64,000 bases of DNA from Imperialibacter roseus (GTDB lineage: Bacteria; Bacteroidota; Bacteroidia; Cytophagales; Cyclobacteriaceae), in contig NZ_CP136051.1 in assembly GCF_032999765.1 (NCBI RefSeq), forward strand, positions 3,572,417-3,636,416, read 5' to 3'. The notes below the pieces were generated by a model that worked only from the letters and a program-made list of their open reading frames with translations, was not told the DNA's origin and did not search any database. Below, in pieces: positions 1 to 9,971 of the stretch. The translations under genes and the position numbers were made by a program. Each line of letters begins with the position of its first letter. The first letter of the stretch is position 1.

Positions 1-380
1 TCAACAACGACAACCTTGATTTCTCTTTCGTTGAATTAGACAGCCTCCTTATTGCTTCCGTCACAGCCATTATTGGCATCATGGGAAGTATTGTCCTCAT
101 GTTTTTTGGTGGAGCCCGGCTCAGTCAGTCGAAAGTATTCAACAGAGTGGCCCTGGGAACCAGCATGGACAGAAGTGCTGGCTACACCTCCAGCTTTATG
201 AAAGAGCCGATGGTAGGCAAGACCGGAGAGGCCCACACCATATTAAGACCCAGCGGCAAGGTATTGATCGACGGCGATGTATTCGACGCTTTTACCCGGG
301 GCAACTACATCGACAAGGGCGCCAGAATTGTGGTAATATCTGACGAGGGAACTTCACTGAAAGTTAAAGAGGTTGAATAG
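1..380 (+). CDS. NfeD-like membrane serine protease family protein, 3' part only
   Basis: The frame is open from base 3 to the stop at 378-380, so the gene begins before the window. The visible part has a hydrophobic helix (around VTAIIGIMGSIVLMFFGG) followed by a hydrophilic domain with the GxTGEAHTILRPSGKV pattern and a basic, valine-rich end. That is the C-terminal OB-fold of NfeD proteins (ClpP-class membrane proteins), which scaffold membrane microdomains and often pair with flotillin or stomatin. Whether the N-terminal protease domain is present cannot be seen. It lies 30 bp upstream of kdsB in the same direction and may be cotranscribed with it. Confidence 0.8.
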   Translation, partial: NNDNLDFSFVELDSLLIASVTAIIGIMGSIVLMFFGGARLSQSKVFNRVALGTSMDRSAGYTSSFMKEPMVGKTGEAHTILRPSGKVLIDGDVFDAFTRGNYIDKGARIVVISDEGTSLKVKEVE

Positions 381-410
381 TTTTTGCCGATAACTCCAAA
401 AACCTGCTCT

Positions 411-1154
411 ATGCCTAACATCCTTGGTGTAATCCCAGCCCGTTATGCTTCCACCCGGTTTCCAGGCAAACCTTTGATTGACCTGGCTGGCAAGTCAATG
501 ATCCAAAGGGTGTATGAGCAAGCCTGCAAAGCGAAGCTCCTGAGTCGGGTGGTAGTGGCAACGGACGATGAAAGAATTTTGCTCCACCTGCAAAACCTGG
601 GCCTTGAGGTGGTTATGACCTCGACTAATCATACCAACGGCACTGAAAGGTGCCTGGAAGCGTTGCAACTAACTGAAGGTGACTTTGAGTATGTGATCAA
701 TATACAAGGGGATGAGCCCTTTATCAATCCGCAACAGATTGATACATTGGCAGGTATTCTGAATGGAAAAGTGCAGCTAGGAACGCTCATCAAAAGAATA
801 ACCGATCCAGCCGTGCTCGATTCTCCAAATATTGTTAAGGTGGTGTTTAACAGAAAAATGGAGGCACTGCTTTTCAGCAGATCGTGCATTCCGCACTTGC
901 GGGGGGTTAGTAACCAAGACCGGTTGTCGCAATTCACTTTTTACAAACACATTGGTATTTATGCCTACCGTGTCGATGCCCTTGCGGCCATCACTCACCT
1001 GCAGCCCTCCCCTCTCGAAAAAGCGGAGTCGCTGGAGCAGTTGCGCTGGCTGGAAAACGGCTACAAAATAAAGGTGGTGGAAACCGAACTTGAAACGCTG
1101 GGAATAGACGCCCCAGAGGATGTGGAGAAAGCTTTGAAACATTATAATGTTTAA
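411..1154 (+). CDS. kdsB: 3-deoxy-manno-octulosonate cytidylyltransferase (CMP-KDO synthetase)
   Basis: KdsB activates KDO with CTP to give CMP-KDO for lipid A-KDO assembly in the cytoplasm. The N-terminus VIPARYASTRFPGKPL is the nucleotide-binding signature; VVVATDDERI, TNHTNGTERC, NIQGDEPFI and QPSPLEKAESLEQLRWLENG are all family hallmarks in the right order. The 247-residue length is normal. An in-frame TTG at 384 would add nine residues without family support, so the ATG at 411 is preferred. It implies a KDO-containing lipopolysaccharide in this organism. It follows the NfeD-like gene closely. Confidence 0.95.
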   Translation: MPNILGVIPARYASTRFPGKPLIDLAGKSMIQRVYEQACKAKLLSRVVVATDDERILLHLQNLGLEVVMTSTNHTNGTERCLEALQLTEGDFEYVINIQGDEPFINPQQIDTLAGILNGKVQLGTLIKRITDPAVLDSPNIVKVVFNRKMEALLFSRSCIPHLRGVSNQDRLSQFTFYKHIGIYAYRVDALAAITHLQPSPLEKAESLEQLRWLENGYKIKVVETELETLGIDAPEDVEKALKHYNV

Positions 1155-1238
1155 CCAAATCAAGTCAACGATGGGAACCCTCGGGGTTGCAGTTTCAACA
1201 CCCAGTACCTAATTTAGTTACCGACCAACCGACCCAGC

Positions 1239-2360
1239 ATGCGACGGAGACGTAAGCAAAACGCCTGTTTGAACTGCGGCTATCCGCTCAATAGTGAGAT
1301 TTACAATTACTGCCCGTCCTGCGGACAAGAAAACACCAATATCAATATCTCTTTTGGTCAGCTTCTCTACGATTTTTTTAACAATGCCTTCTCCTTCGAT
1401 AGCCGGTTCACCAACTCACTAGTGCCTTTTTTCTTCAAACCCGGGTGGCTTACCCAGAAGTTCAACGAAGGAAAAAGAGCCTCCTATGCTAATCCTGTCC
1501 GGCTCTATCTGGTCATCAGCCTTTTCTTCTTCTTCGTTCTCAATTTGGTGGGCAAAAAAATCACGAGAGATATAGAAAAAAGCCTTGTCGAGCAGGAAGT
1601 AGCAAGACCTGATACGAAGTTTTCGTTTGGCCCTAACCTTCTCAATGGCAGCGACAGCCTGCATATAATGGACAGCATAAGAGCTGAAATGGGCGAATTA
1701 GAAAGAGCTAAGGAACTAACTAAAGACAGCACTGAGCTGGCACTGCGAAAAAAATCCCTTGACCCCATTAAAATCAATCTTTCGGATGAGGAAGACAATT
1801 TTTTCGGAATAAGCTCCGAGAATTGGGAAGTGTACAACCGGTTAAAAGACGACAGGAAGTTGACTGATGACATGCTCTTCGATAGCCTGAAATTGGAGAA
1901 CAATAGCACTTCTGAACGCTTCGTTGTCAGGCAAATAATCAGGATAAATAGAGCGGATAAACAAACCCTGTTAGAGTTTGTTACAAAAAATCTACCGATC
2001 CTCATGTTTATCATGCTGCCCATTTTTGCTTTGATACTCAAAGTGCTTTATATCCGTCGCAACATCCTCTATGTTAATCATCTTATGCATGCCATCCACC
2101 TTCATAGCTTTGCCTACATCATTTATGGCATCGGTATGTTTGCCGTCGCCATGTACGACAATACCGACGTTTTGGAGGACTGGATCACTACCGTTAGCTT
2201 TCTGATAGTAACCGTCTATTCTTACCTGTCCTTCCTCAGGGTATATGAGCAGGGTTGGTTCAAAACACTTACCAAGTTCTGGCTCCTTGGCTGGATCTAT
2301 TTTTGGTCTTTGTTTATGGGAGTAATGGTAGAGATGACTGTTTCCTTTTTGCTATTCTAA
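1239..2360 (+). CDS. DUF3667 family zinc-ribbon membrane protein
   Basis: The N-terminus carries a four-cysteine zinc ribbon (CLNCGYPL then YCPSCGQEN, residues about 9-29), followed by the DUF3667 signature with a KPGW motif and a long hydrophobic helix (RLYLVISLFFFFVLNLVG). A charged, glutamate- and lysine-rich soluble stretch (about residues 110-240) separates this from a C-terminal group of three or four membrane helices. The family is common in Bacteroidota and has no assigned biochemical role. The sequence shows only an integral membrane protein with a cytoplasmic metal-binding knuckle; substrate or partner is unknown. Confidence 0.75.
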   Translation: MRRRRKQNACLNCGYPLNSEIYNYCPSCGQENTNINISFGQLLYDFFNNAFSFDSRFTNSLVPFFFKPGWLTQKFNEGKRASYANPVRLYLVISLFFFFVLNLVGKKITRDIEKSLVEQEVARPDTKFSFGPNLLNGSDSLHIMDSIRAEMGELERAKELTKDSTELALRKKSLDPIKINLSDEEDNFFGISSENWEVYNRLKDDRKLTDDMLFDSLKLENNSTSERFVVRQIIRINRADKQTLLEFVTKNLPILMFIMLPIFALILKVLYIRRNILYVNHLMHAIHLHSFAYIIYGIGMFAVAMYDNTDVLEDWITTVSFLIVTVYSYLSFLRVYEQGWFKTLTKFWLLGWIYFWSLFMGVMVEMTVSFLLF

Positions 2361-2405
2361 GTCGCAGCTCGCTGTTAAATTGTGTCTTACCTAAACCAAA
2401 CCTTT

Positions 2406-3983
2406 ATGAAATCCTTCTTTCCTCTGGCATTCATCATTCTGCTGGCTAGTTGTCAACCCACTTCGCCACCAGCAGAAACGGAAGCTCAACACTCCGCTGA
2501 AATCAGCAGCTTCGACCGTTCCTTTAAGCCTGCGGTATTTACAGAAACCAATAGGGTGCAAAGAGTAGTTGCACTGGGGCCGGAAATCGAAGCTTTGCTT
2601 CAGCAGACCGCCAAAGACAATCACTACCCAGGCATGGTGTATGGCATTGTCATGGAAGGGAAATTAGTTTGGTCGAGTTCCTATGGTATCGTCAATACCG
2701 GCAACAAAGTACCAGTCTCAACCAAGTCTCTTTTCAAAATAGCCTCTATGAGCAAAAGTTTTACTGCCATGGCTATTATGAAGCTGGTGGAAATGGGCAA
2801 ACTCGAACTTGATGATGAAGCCGCTGCCTATATGCCAGAAATGAAAAATCTGGTATACCTCACAAAAGACGCCACACCCATCACCATCGAAAACCTGCTC
2901 ACAATGACAGCGGGCTTTCCCGAGGACAACCCCTGGGGAGACAGACAGCTGGAAGACACCCCAGAAGAATTGCAAGCCCTAGTGGCAGAAGGCCTGAGTT
3001 TCTCCAATATCCCCTCCTTTGGCTATGAGTACAGCAACACCGGCTTTGCAATTCTGGGGCAGATCATCAGCAATGTATCAGGCCAACCTTATCAGGAATT
3101 CATTAATGAGAACATTTTTAAGCCACTCGGTATGAACAATACCTACTGGGAGTTTGAGGGGCTTCCTGAAGACCTGCTGGCGTTGGGCTACCGCTGGGAA
3201 GATGAACAATGGAAGCCGGAGCCTCTGTTGCACGACGGTGCCTTTGGCTGCATGGGCGGGCTCATCACCTCTCTGGACGACTTCAGCAAATACGTGGCCT
3301 ATCACCTTTCCGCCTATCCACCAAAAAACGATGACGAGTATGGCCCCGTAAAGCGCAGCTCTCTCAGAAGCATGCACAAACCCAAAGAACCAAGCCTGAT
3401 GGCTAACGCCAGGGATGCTGATGGAAATACCTGTCCGATGATCAGCGGTTATGGCTATGGATTGAGTGCCCGAAAAGATTGTAACGCCGTGGTGTACATC
3501 CGGCACAGCGGTGGGCTGCCTGGTTTTGGCAGTGACTATCGTTTTTATCCTGAATATGACCTGGGCATCATTTCCTTCGCCAACCGCACTTATGCAGGCG
3601 CTGGCGCCATCAACAATGAGGTCGCCAACCTGATATTCAAAAAAGCCGGCCTCCAGCCCAGGATATTGCCAGCTTCTGATATTCTCCTGGCCGCCCAGAC
3701 AAAAGTGGCCAGTTGGCTACAGACCAACGAAGCAGGTGTTGAAGAAGCGCTTTTTGCGGAAAATTTCTTCCTGGATTTTTCCAGAGACAGACGTATCAAA
3801 GAATACAATCAGGCCCTGGCTCCTATAGGTAATGTCACTAAAGTGGGGGAAATGAAAGCCATCAACCAGCTCAGGGGTGTTTTTACCCTCACAGGCGAAA
3901 ACGGGAGTGCAGAAGTTTTCTTCACTATGTCTCCTGAAAAGACACCAAAAGTACAGCAGCTGGATGTTCGACTGAAGGAATGA
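2406..3983 (+). CDS. Serine hydrolase lipoprotein, class C beta-lactamase / PBP-like
   Basis: The protein starts with a lipoprotein signal (LLASC, lipid-anchored Cys about residue 16) and has the class C beta-lactamase fold signatures in order: SxxK as SMSK (nucleophile Ser about 114), YxN as YSN within EYSNTGFAILG, and HSGG near residue 360. Members are usually esterases, D-Ala-D-Ala peptidases or related hydrolases rather than true resistance enzymes. Mature length (about 510 residues) allows a short C-terminal domain after the catalytic fold. The ATG at 2406 is preferred over an in-frame GTG at 2382 because it begins right at the signal peptide. It is convergent with hemL, with a shared hairpin between them. 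Confidence 0.85.
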   Translation: MKSFFPLAFIILLASCQPTSPPAETEAQHSAEISSFDRSFKPAVFTETNRVQRVVALGPEIEALLQQTAKDNHYPGMVYGIVMEGKLVWSSSYGIVNTGNKVPVSTKSLFKIASMSKSFTAMAIMKLVEMGKLELDDEAAAYMPEMKNLVYLTKDATPITIENLLTMTAGFPEDNPWGDRQLEDTPEELQALVAEGLSFSNIPSFGYEYSNTGFAILGQIISNVSGQPYQEFINENIFKPLGMNNTYWEFEGLPEDLLALGYRWEDEQWKPEPLLHDGAFGCMGGLITSLDDFSKYVAYHLSAYPPKNDDEYGPVKRSSLRSMHKPKEPSLMANARDADGNTCPMISGYGYGLSARKDCNAVVYIRHSGGLPGFGSDYRFYPEYDLGIISFANRTYAGAGAINNEVANLIFKKAGLQPRILPASDILLAAQTKVASWLQTNEAGVEEALFAENFFLDFSRDRRIKEYNQALAPIGNVTKVGEMKAINQLRGVFTLTGENGSAEVFFTMSPEKTPKVQQLDVRLKE

Positions 3984-3989
3984 AATAGG

Positions 3990-4026
3990 GATTTGGTGCC
4001 ACCAGCTGCGCTGTGGGCACCAAATC
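3990..4026. terminator. Hairpin terminator between convergent genes
   Basis: Perfect 11-bp arms (GATTTGGTGCC / GGCACCAAATC) enclose a 15-nt GC-rich loop in the 45-bp gap between the serine hydrolase gene and hemL, which converge here. The position suits a bidirectional terminator, though neither side has a strong U-tract. Confidence 0.5.
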
Positions 4027-4028
4027 TC

Positions 4029-5327
4029 TCACGAATGGATTTCTTTCAAGGCCTCTTTGTTGGCGGCAATAATCTTGTCAGCTAGTTCTTCAGTGATGGC
4101 AGTAGAGATAAACAGTGTTTCATACTGTGAAGGTGCGAGGTAGATACCCTTTTCAAGCATTTTTTGAAAATACTTGCCAAACATAGTGGTATTACTGGTC
4201 TTGGCGGAGTCGAAGTTTACCACGTCAGAATTGGTAAAAAACAGACTGAACATGCTACCAACGTGATTGATGGTATGCAGCAAGCCGAGTGACTCCAGGT
4301 TGTGTCTAAAGCCGTCTACAATTCGCTGCGTAATCTTGTTCAGGTAAGTGTAGGTCTCGGGGTGCTCGTTCAGGTAGGTAAGCATCGCCTTGCCGGCTGC
4401 CATGGCAATAGGATTGCCCGACAAAGTGCCCGCCTGGTAAACCGGTCCGGCCGGGCTCACATAGTTCATGATTTCAGCACGACCCCCATAGGCACCAACA
4501 GGCATGCCACCACCGATGATTTTACCCATAGTGGTGAGATCGGGAGTGATGCCGAATATTTCCTGTGCCCCGCCCTTTGCCAGGCGGAAACCGGTCATCA
4601 CTTCGTCGAATATCAAAAGAATGCCTTCCTGATCGCAAAGCTTACGCAGCCCTTCCAGAAACCCCTGCGCAGGCAGTACGCAGCCCATATTACCAACTAC
4701 GGGCTCTAAAATAATGGCCGCAATAGTCCCTTTATTCTTCGCAACCAGCGTTTCCACAGCCGCCAGGTCATTGAAAGGTGCCGTTAACGTGTCTTTGGCA
4801 GTTCCTTCAGTTACGCCCGGGCTATCGGGCGTTCCCATGGTTACTGCACCACTTCCTGCGGCAATCAAAAACGAATCGCCATGGCCATGGTAGCAACCTT
4901 CAAACTTGATGATTTTGTCTCTCCCTGTGAATCCACGAGCCACCCTTACTGCCGACATGGTAGCTTCAGTACCCGAGTTAACCATTCGCACCTTCTCAAT
5001 GGAAGGCACCATATGTGAAATCAGCTCCGCAATTTCCACCTCAGCTTTCGTAGGCGCTCCAAATGAAAATGATTTACCGATGGCATTTCTTACGGCCTCT
5101 TCAATCATCTCATTGGCGTGGCCTAAAATCATTGGCCCCCATGAGTTGATCATTTCTATGTACTTGTTGCCATCTTCATCATAAAGATAGGCTCCCTTGG
5201 CTGACTTGATAAATAGTGGGTTGCCCCCTACTGCTTTAAATGCCCTTACCGGAGAATTTACGCCACCTGGAATTACCTTTTGTGCCCTGTCAAAGAGCGC
5301 TGCACTGCTAGATCTGTTCAACCTCAT
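4029..5327 (-). CDS. hemL: Glutamate-1-semialdehyde 2,1-aminomutase
   Basis: A PLP enzyme of aminotransferase class III that converts glutamate-1-semialdehyde to 5-aminolevulinate, the C5-route entry to heme. Visible marks: [12 protein letters not shown] at the N-terminus, [34 protein letters not shown], and the PLP lysine in [14 protein letters not shown]. Length 432 is standard. It is the last gene of a leftward operon, 4 bp after the TPR/periplasmic-binding protein gene, which itself follows guaA by 5 bp. Confidence 0.95.
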   Translation of the reverse strand: MRLNRSSSAALFDRAQKVIPGGVNSPVRAFKAVGGNPLFIKSAKGAYLYDEDGNKYIEMINSWGPMILGHANEMIEEAVRNAIGKSFSFGAPTKAEVEIAELISHMVPSIEKVRMVNSGTEATMSAVRVARGFTGRDKIIKFEGCYHGHGDSFLIAAGSGAVTMGTPDSPGVTEGTAKDTLTAPFNDLAAVETLVAKNKGTIAAIILEPVVGNMGCVLPAQGFLEGLRKLCDQEGILLIFDEVMTGFRLAKGGAQEIFGITPDLTTMGKIIGGGMPVGAYGGRAEIMNYVSPAGPVYQAGTLSGNPIAMAAGKAMLTYLNEHPETYTYLNKITQRIVDGFRHNLESLGLLHTINHVGSMFSLFFTNSDVVNFDSAKTSNTTMFGKYFQKMLEKGIYLAPSQYETLFISTAITEELADKIIAANKEALKEIHS

Positions 5328-5331
5328 ACTG

Positions 5332-7164
5332 CTACTTAACTTCCTTCACTAATTGGTTATTCTCTAACTTCAGAAAAGTCACCACTTGATTATCGTTGTG
5401 GAATCCATATTCGAAACCAGATGTAAATACCCCTTCCACTATCTTACCCTCTGGCAGGCCTGCCTGAAAATAGTTGCCATTGGCATGCATCAAGCCTCCA
5501 AAAACCATAGTCATTTCGTAACCTAACGAAGCATATACCGATGGCGGTGCTTTGTATTTTCTCATATAGTTTCCGCTAAACGACTGGTAGGTTGCCCGGC
5601 TCTTGTCTATGAATACAGGTGATATAAATACCGCATTGATCCTTTCCACCTGGTCATAATTTACCTGGGGAATATCCAACCAGTCTTCCCTGCCAATCAC
5701 AGGGATTTTATCAGGACGAATTTCTACTGCGCTGATCGTATTGGTGGCGAAAAGAGGATTAGACGAAGCAATCATAATGTGGCCGATACTGTCTCGTTTG
5801 ATACCCCACACCTCCTCATGATAAACCAGAGAATCCTTGCCATATGTCTTCTGCTTGGACTTCACAATGTATTTCTCAGGATACAACAGCATGGTATCCA
5901 ATTTTTCCTGGGTCTTTATCTCAACTTCCTTCTTGAAGCTCAGTGTGTCGATAAGATAGTGGGCTTCACTCGACCTCAAGGGCTTCACTTTCAGCACATT
6001 GAACTCATTATCTCTCAACTGCTGGGCATAAAGCACTGCTGCAAGTGAGTCTCTGTTGTCGTTGGGCTTGTATTCATAAAAAACAAGTGCGTTCTTATTA
6101 GCCTGAAATTTCTCTATCGCATATTCTGCTGCCTTTAAAGACTGGGTCAGGTAGGTTGGTCGAAGTAGAAACGAAAACGGATTGCCTGCCATCACGTCCG
6201 GATTGGCCGACACCGGGTTGATCATATTGATCTTATTGGCAAAGGAAAAATCTGACACCAGCTTACTGGGTTCGGGGTAAAGCGGCCCAATAATCAAATC
6301 CATTCTTTTCAGCTCCTCTTTTTGGAGTAGTTTGGATGTAACGGTACCGTTCCTTCTGGTATCGTAGGCGTGAACAATCACTTTTTTCTTCTCGCTATTG
6401 AGCTTTTCTGTTGCCAGGAGAATTCCTGTATAGAGTTCGGTGACAAAGTCGGCCCGTGGGTTAGCTTTGCTTTCATCCAATGAGGAGAACATAAAAGGCA
6501 GCATTACTGCCACATGATACTCGCTCTTTTTAACAGACTTGCTCAGGTCAACCAGGCCAAATGATTCCACGGGCAGATCAAACTTCTCTACTATCTCCCT
6601 CACCAGGGCCTGATCAAGCGTATTGCCCGGGTCACTCATGATACTTCTTGCCAACCAGGACGCTACGATAGTATCCTGACTGTAGGTATTGTACAATACT
6701 TTTAGTTGATTGAGGCTATCAATTTTGGAGATGTATTTTGTTTTGAGAAGCTTAATTTCGCCGGACATGGCCGGGCTTTTCACCCTTTTCAAATAATCAA
6801 GGGCAGCGGCAGGCTGATTCTGCTCAAAGTATCCTGTGGCCAGCCAATAGTAAGCCTCGTCCAACTTTTCCCAGGATGGGAATCGTTGCGTCAGCTCCAA
6901 AAACAAATTGCGGCTGTTTTCTGATTGCCCAAGCTTGTAAGCCGACAGTGCATTGTAAAATGAAGCGTAGGCAGCATAGGGATTATCTGGAGCAGGCAGC
7001 ATCACCTTCCTGAATGATTGCATGGCCAACTCATAGCGTCCCTCCCGAAAGAGTTCCTTACCAAAAGTAAAATTGGTCTTGAGATCCTGTGCATTCGTAT
7101 AAAGCGCACAGAAAGACAAAAGAAAGACTATTAGAAACTGTCTAAAAATAGCTGGATATCGCAT
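5332..7164 (-). CDS. TPR plus periplasmic-binding-domain lipid/peptidoglycan-associated type exported protein
   Basis: An exported protein of about 610 residues. It has a Sec signal ([17 protein letters not shown]), then N-terminal tetratricopeptide-like helices ([59 protein letters not shown]), then a type 1 periplasmic-binding fold from about residue 220 ([41 protein letters not shown]). The order resembles LpoA-like proteins, but no partner penicillin-binding protein is nearby, so ligand and role are open. The ATG at 7164 is chosen because the earlier one at 7179 lies inside guaA. It sits between guaA and hemL with gaps of 4-5 bp, so it is cotranscribed. Confidence 0.7.
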   Translation of the reverse strand: MRYPAIFRQFLIVFLLSFCALYTNAQDLKTNFTFGKELFREGRYELAMQSFRKVMLPAPDNPYAAYASFYNALSAYKLGQSENSRNLFLELTQRFPSWEKLDEAYYWLATGYFEQNQPAAALDYLKRVKSPAMSGEIKLLKTKYISKIDSLNQLKVLYNTYSQDTIVASWLARSIMSDPGNTLDQALVREIVEKFDLPVESFGLVDLSKSVKKSEYHVAVMLPFMFSSLDESKANPRADFVTELYTGILLATEKLNSEKKKVIVHAYDTRRNGTVTSKLLQKEELKRMDLIIGPLYPEPSKLVSDFSFANKINMINPVSANPDVMAGNPFSFLLRPTYLTQSLKAAEYAIEKFQANKNALVFYEYKPNDNRDSLAAVLYAQQLRDNEFNVLKVKPLRSSEAHYLIDTLSFKKEVEIKTQEKLDTMLLYPEKYIVKSKQKTYGKDSLVYHEEVWGIKRDSIGHIMIASSNPLFATNTISAVEIRPDKIPVIGREDWLDIPQVNYDQVERINAVFISPVFIDKSRATYQSFSGNYMRKYKAPPSVYASLGYEMTMVFGGLMHANGNYFQAGLPEGKIVEGVFTSGFEYGFHNDNQVVTFLKLENNQLVKEVK

Positions 7165-7169
7165 GTTGA

Positions 7170-8699
7170 TTATTCCCATTCAATGGTTGCAGGTGGCTTA
7201 GAGCTGATGTCGTACACCACTCTGTTAACCCCCTTTACTTTATTGATAATTTCACTCGATATTTCTCCCAGGAATTCATAAGGCAGGTGGCAAAAATCGG
7301 CAGTCATGCCGTCGACACTAGTTACTGCCCTTAAAGCTACTACATTTTCATAAGTTCTTTCGTCGCCCATCACACCTACTGCCTGAATCGGCGTAAGCAT
7401 AGCGCCTGCCTGCCATACCTGGTCGTACAAACCATGGTCTTTGAGGCCCTGCACAAAGATATGATCCACCTCTTGTAGCACCCTGACCTTTTCAGCGGTG
7501 ATCTCACTCAAGATTCTGATCCCCAATCCCGGGCCGGGGAAGGGATGGCGGCCCAAAATATTGGGGTCAATCTCCAGCGTGCGTCCTACATTCCTCACCT
7601 CATCTTTGAACAAGGTATTGAGCGGTTCCACCACCTTCATTTTCATTTTGTCGGGCAAACCACCCACATTGTGGTGCGACTTGATGGTGGCGGAAGGCCC
7701 TTTTACCGAAACGGACTCGATCACATCTGGATATATGGTGCCCTGACCAAGCCACTTCACGTCCTGAATTTTGTGCGCCTCTTCGTCAAATACCTCAATA
7801 AACGCCCGGCCAATCGCTTTCCGCTTTTGCTCAGGCTCTGTCAATCCTTTAAGCGCTGCATAAAAACGTTGTGAAGCGTCTACACCCTTCACATTCAGGC
7901 CCATGTGCTTGTAAGACTCAAGTACGCTAGCGAATTCGTTCTTACGAAGGAGCCCGTTATCAACAAAGATACAATGCAGGTTCTTACCAATAGCTTTGTG
8001 GATCAGCATGGCAGCCACTGAAGAGTCCACACCGCCGGAAAGTCCCATAACCACCTTATCATTGCCCAGTTTGGCTTTCAATTCAGCCACTGTGGTTTCC
8101 ACGAAGATGTCTGGTGTCCAGTCCTGACTGCAACCGCAGATGTGCACAACAAAATTGCGAAGCAGCGTTTTGCCCTCGGTGGTATGTGTCACTTCGGGGT
8201 GGAACTGAATACCGTAAACTGGCTCATTCTTCAACTTGAATGCCGCCACATTTACCGACGGGGTGCTGGCTATAACCTCATACTTGTCAGGTATGCTTGC
8301 TATGGTGTCGGCATGCGACATCCACACTTGCGAGTTAAGCGTAATTTCTTTCAGCAGGTCGTGGTGCGAATCTACCTTGCTAAGCCTGGCCCTGCCATAT
8401 TCTCTGATTTCTGAGGGAAGAACATTGCCTCCACTCTTTTTTGCCATGAGCTGCGCACCATAGCAAACGCCTAACAATGGCACCTTGGAAGAATAAAAGT
8501 CAATATCTATGTCAGGCGATCCCTCATCTCTTACCGAGCAGGGGCTACCAGAAAGAATGACGCCTTTTATGTCGTCGCTCCACTCAGGAAGGTGGTTGTA
8601 GGGGTGTATTTCGCAGTAAACATTGAGCTCCCGAACCCGGCGAGCGATGAGTTGCGTGTATTGAGATCCGAAGTCGAGGATCAGAATCATTTCAGCCAT
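7170..8699 (-). CDS. guaA: GMP synthase (glutamine-hydrolysing)
   Basis: GuaA aminates XMP to GMP using glutamine and ATP. The class I glutamine amidotransferase domain comes first ([19 protein letters not shown]; nucleophile Cys in [20 protein letters not shown]). It is followed by the ATP-pyrophosphatase domain with the PP-loop [12 protein letters not shown] and the C-terminal dimerisation domain ending in KPPATIEWE. Length of about 509 residues is normal. An ATG at 8699 is used; a second ATG at 8690 would start right at MILILDFG and is equally compatible with the fold. First gene of the guaA / TPR-binding protein / hemL operon. Confidence 0.95.
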   Translation of the reverse strand: MAEMILILDFGSQYTQLIARRVRELNVYCEIHPYNHLPEWSDDIKGVILSGSPCSVRDEGSPDIDIDFYSSKVPLLGVCYGAQLMAKKSGGNVLPSEIREYGRARLSKVDSHHDLLKEITLNSQVWMSHADTIASIPDKYEVIASTPSVNVAAFKLKNEPVYGIQFHPEVTHTTEGKTLLRNFVVHICGCSQDWTPDIFVETTVAELKAKLGNDKVVMGLSGGVDSSVAAMLIHKAIGKNLHCIFVDNGLLRKNEFASVLESYKHMGLNVKGVDASQRFYAALKGLTEPEQKRKAIGRAFIEVFDEEAHKIQDVKWLGQGTIYPDVIESVSVKGPSATIKSHHNVGGLPDKMKMKVVEPLNTLFKDEVRNVGRTLEIDPNILGRHPFPGPGLGIRILSEITAEKVRVLQEVDHIFVQGLKDHGLYDQVWQAGAMLTPIQAVGVMGDERTYENVVALRAVTSVDGMTADFCHLPYEFLGEISSEIINKVKGVNRVVYDISSKPPATIEWE

Positions 8700-8702
8700 C
8701 CG

Positions 8703-8710
8703 CAAAAATA
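8703..8710 (-). promoter_or_regulatory. guaA: Candidate Bacteroidota -7 box for guaA
   Basis: On the minus strand TATTTTTG fits the Bacteroidota -7 consensus TAnnTTTG. It ends 3 nt before the guaA ATG at 8699, so transcription from it would begin at or just inside the reading frame; a leaderless message starting from the second ATG (8690) would be needed. No clear -33 TTG was found at the usual spacing. A 12-bp perfect palindrome (TAGTTTAAACTA, 8722-8733) lies just upstream. Confidence 0.3.
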
Positions 8711-9034
8711 ATACGGGGGGTTAGTTTAAACTAGTTTTTGGATGGGAAAGTCGGGAGGAAAATGGAAGTGGCAGATTGAGAGGTGCGAAAGTTTGAGAGT
8801 GATGAGTAAAGCGTATCAAAGTGAGAAGTGGCAGCGTTCAGGAATCGGGAAAGCAGTTTGAAGACCGAGGATCGAAGTAAGCGGCTGCTGCAATATCAAA
8901 AGAGAGTGGCGAGCTGAAAAGTGGTAGTACGATCCGTGGGAGACAATATTCACTTAGGGGCATTGGCTATTTCAAATAAGCGACCCTAATTGCTGTGAAA
9001 GGGCACTTTTCATATTAAAGCTTTATATTTAAGC
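8711..9034. other. Intergenic region without a recognisable gene
   Basis: About 320 bp between divergent guaA and the coiled-coil gene array. The plus strand is strongly purine-rich (many GAAGTGG, GAGAGTG, GAAAG runs) from about 8740 to 8940. No open frame with codon character, no tRNA-like structure and no long inverted repeat was seen apart from the palindrome at 8722-8733. It should hold the promoter of the downstream array. Confidence 0.5.
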
Positions 9035-9382
9035 ATGAAAAATCTTCTGCTTTTTTTCGGAGTTGGCTTGTTCATGGTGCTCGCCTCCTATTCTTCACCA
9101 GAAACATATTCCTGTAAGGATGAAGTAAAGAAGCTCATGGTGGTAAACGACTCATTGAAGGCAGAAATTCAAAAAGCTTTGGCTATTGTGGAGGCGAGGA
9201 GACGTGAGGCTGAGCAACAGACACTAATAGCCGAAAAGCAGAGAGCAATTGCCGATCAATCTCAGGAAGAAGCGCTCATCCAGGCGGAAAGAGCGGTTCA
9301 GGCAAATGCTGAGGCTGTTAGGCAAGCAGCTTTGGCCAACGATTACAAAAAGCAGCTTGAGGCCTGTCAAAAGAAAAACTAG
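9035..9382 (+). CDS. Small exported or anchored coiled-coil protein, array member 1
   Basis: A 115-residue protein with an N-terminal hydrophobic helix (LLLFFGVGLFMVLASYSS) and a continuous Ala/Glu/Gln-rich coiled coil from about residue 30 to 108 (for example EARRREAEQQTLIAEKQRA). It ends LEACQKKN. The same plan, one N-terminal helix, a coiled coil and a C-terminal Leu-x-x-Cys or Leu-x-Ala-Cys motif, recurs in the next three genes. It is not recognised as a named family; similar heptads occur as linkers in large signalling NTPases. The helix could be a cleaved signal or a membrane anchor. It leads a compact array of four genes with gaps of 12, 27 and 22 bp. Confidence 0.6.
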   Translation: MKNLLLFFGVGLFMVLASYSSPETYSCKDEVKKLMVVNDSLKAEIQKALAIVEARRREAEQQTLIAEKQRAIADQSQEEALIQAERAVQANAEAVRQAALANDYKKQLEACQKKN

Positions 9383-9394
9383 AACTAAACCATT

Positions 9395-9646
9395 ATGAAA
9401 CTCTGGGTGAAAATTATCATCGGTGTTCAAACCGTCATTATTGTATTTTTCTACATCTTTTCCAGTATTAAAGCAAAAGAAGCAGAACGCACTACAGCCC
9501 TGCTGATCGGGCAGGAAACTTTGCTCGTTCAGGCGCAGCAGGAGGCTGAGCTACAAGCAGAATTGGCCCTGAAGAACGCTGCAGTAGCTCAAAGACAAGC
9601 TGACCTTGCCAGGCAAGCACTTGAAGCTTGCGAGAACAGCAAGTAG
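9395..9646 (+). CDS. Small membrane-anchored coiled-coil protein, array member 2
   Basis: 83 residues: a short basic N-terminus (MKLWVK), one membrane helix (IIIGVQTVIIVFFYIFSS), then a coiled coil rich in Ala, Glu and Gln, ending in QALEACENSK. It is clearly paralogous to the next gene: both start MKLW-K-I-G-Q and share IxSSxKAxEA after the helix and an A-C motif near the end. The positively charged N-terminus and lack of a cleavage site suggest a single-pass protein with the coiled coil outside the cytoplasmic membrane. Function unknown. Confidence 0.6.
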   Translation: MKLWVKIIIGVQTVIIVFFYIFSSIKAKEAERTTALLIGQETLLVQAQQEAELQAELALKNAAVAQRQADLARQALEACENSK

Positions 9647-9673
9647 AAACATCACCACTAAACCATTAACACA

Positions 9674-9949
9674 ATGAAACTTTGGGCAAAAATCACCATC
9701 GGCATCCAAGTGCTTATCATTATCCTTTTTGCTATTTACTCCTCTCTCAAAGCGAATGAAGCATCCACGTTCCTGAACCTATTGAGGGAGCAAGAAGCAC
9801 TGCTGGTTCGGGCTGAACTGGAAGCTGAAAAGCAAACTGAAATAGCGATAAGTGCTCAAGCCGAGGCCGAACAACAACGAATGATGGCCGAACAACAAGC
9901 TGCGCTCGCTATGCAGACGCTTAAGGCATGCGAAAGCAAAAAGAAGTAA
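9674..9949 (+). CDS. Small membrane-anchored coiled-coil protein, array member 3
   Basis: 91 residues with the same architecture as the preceding gene: MKLWAK, membrane helix IGIQVLIIILFAIYSS, then a coiled coil (EQEALLVRAELEAEKQTEIA and a QAEAEQQR / MMAEQQAALA stretch) and a terminal LKACESKKK. The N-terminal 45 residues align closely with array member 2, whereas the coiled coil has diverged but kept its heptad register and the C-terminal cysteine. This is what recent tandem duplication looks like. Function unknown. Confidence 0.6.
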   Translation: MKLWAKITIGIQVLIIILFAIYSSLKANEASTFLNLLREQEALLVRAELEAEKQTEIAISAQAEAEQQRMMAEQQAALAMQTLKACESKKK

Positions 9950-9971
9950 CTTGCCGTCAAAGTACTTTCTC

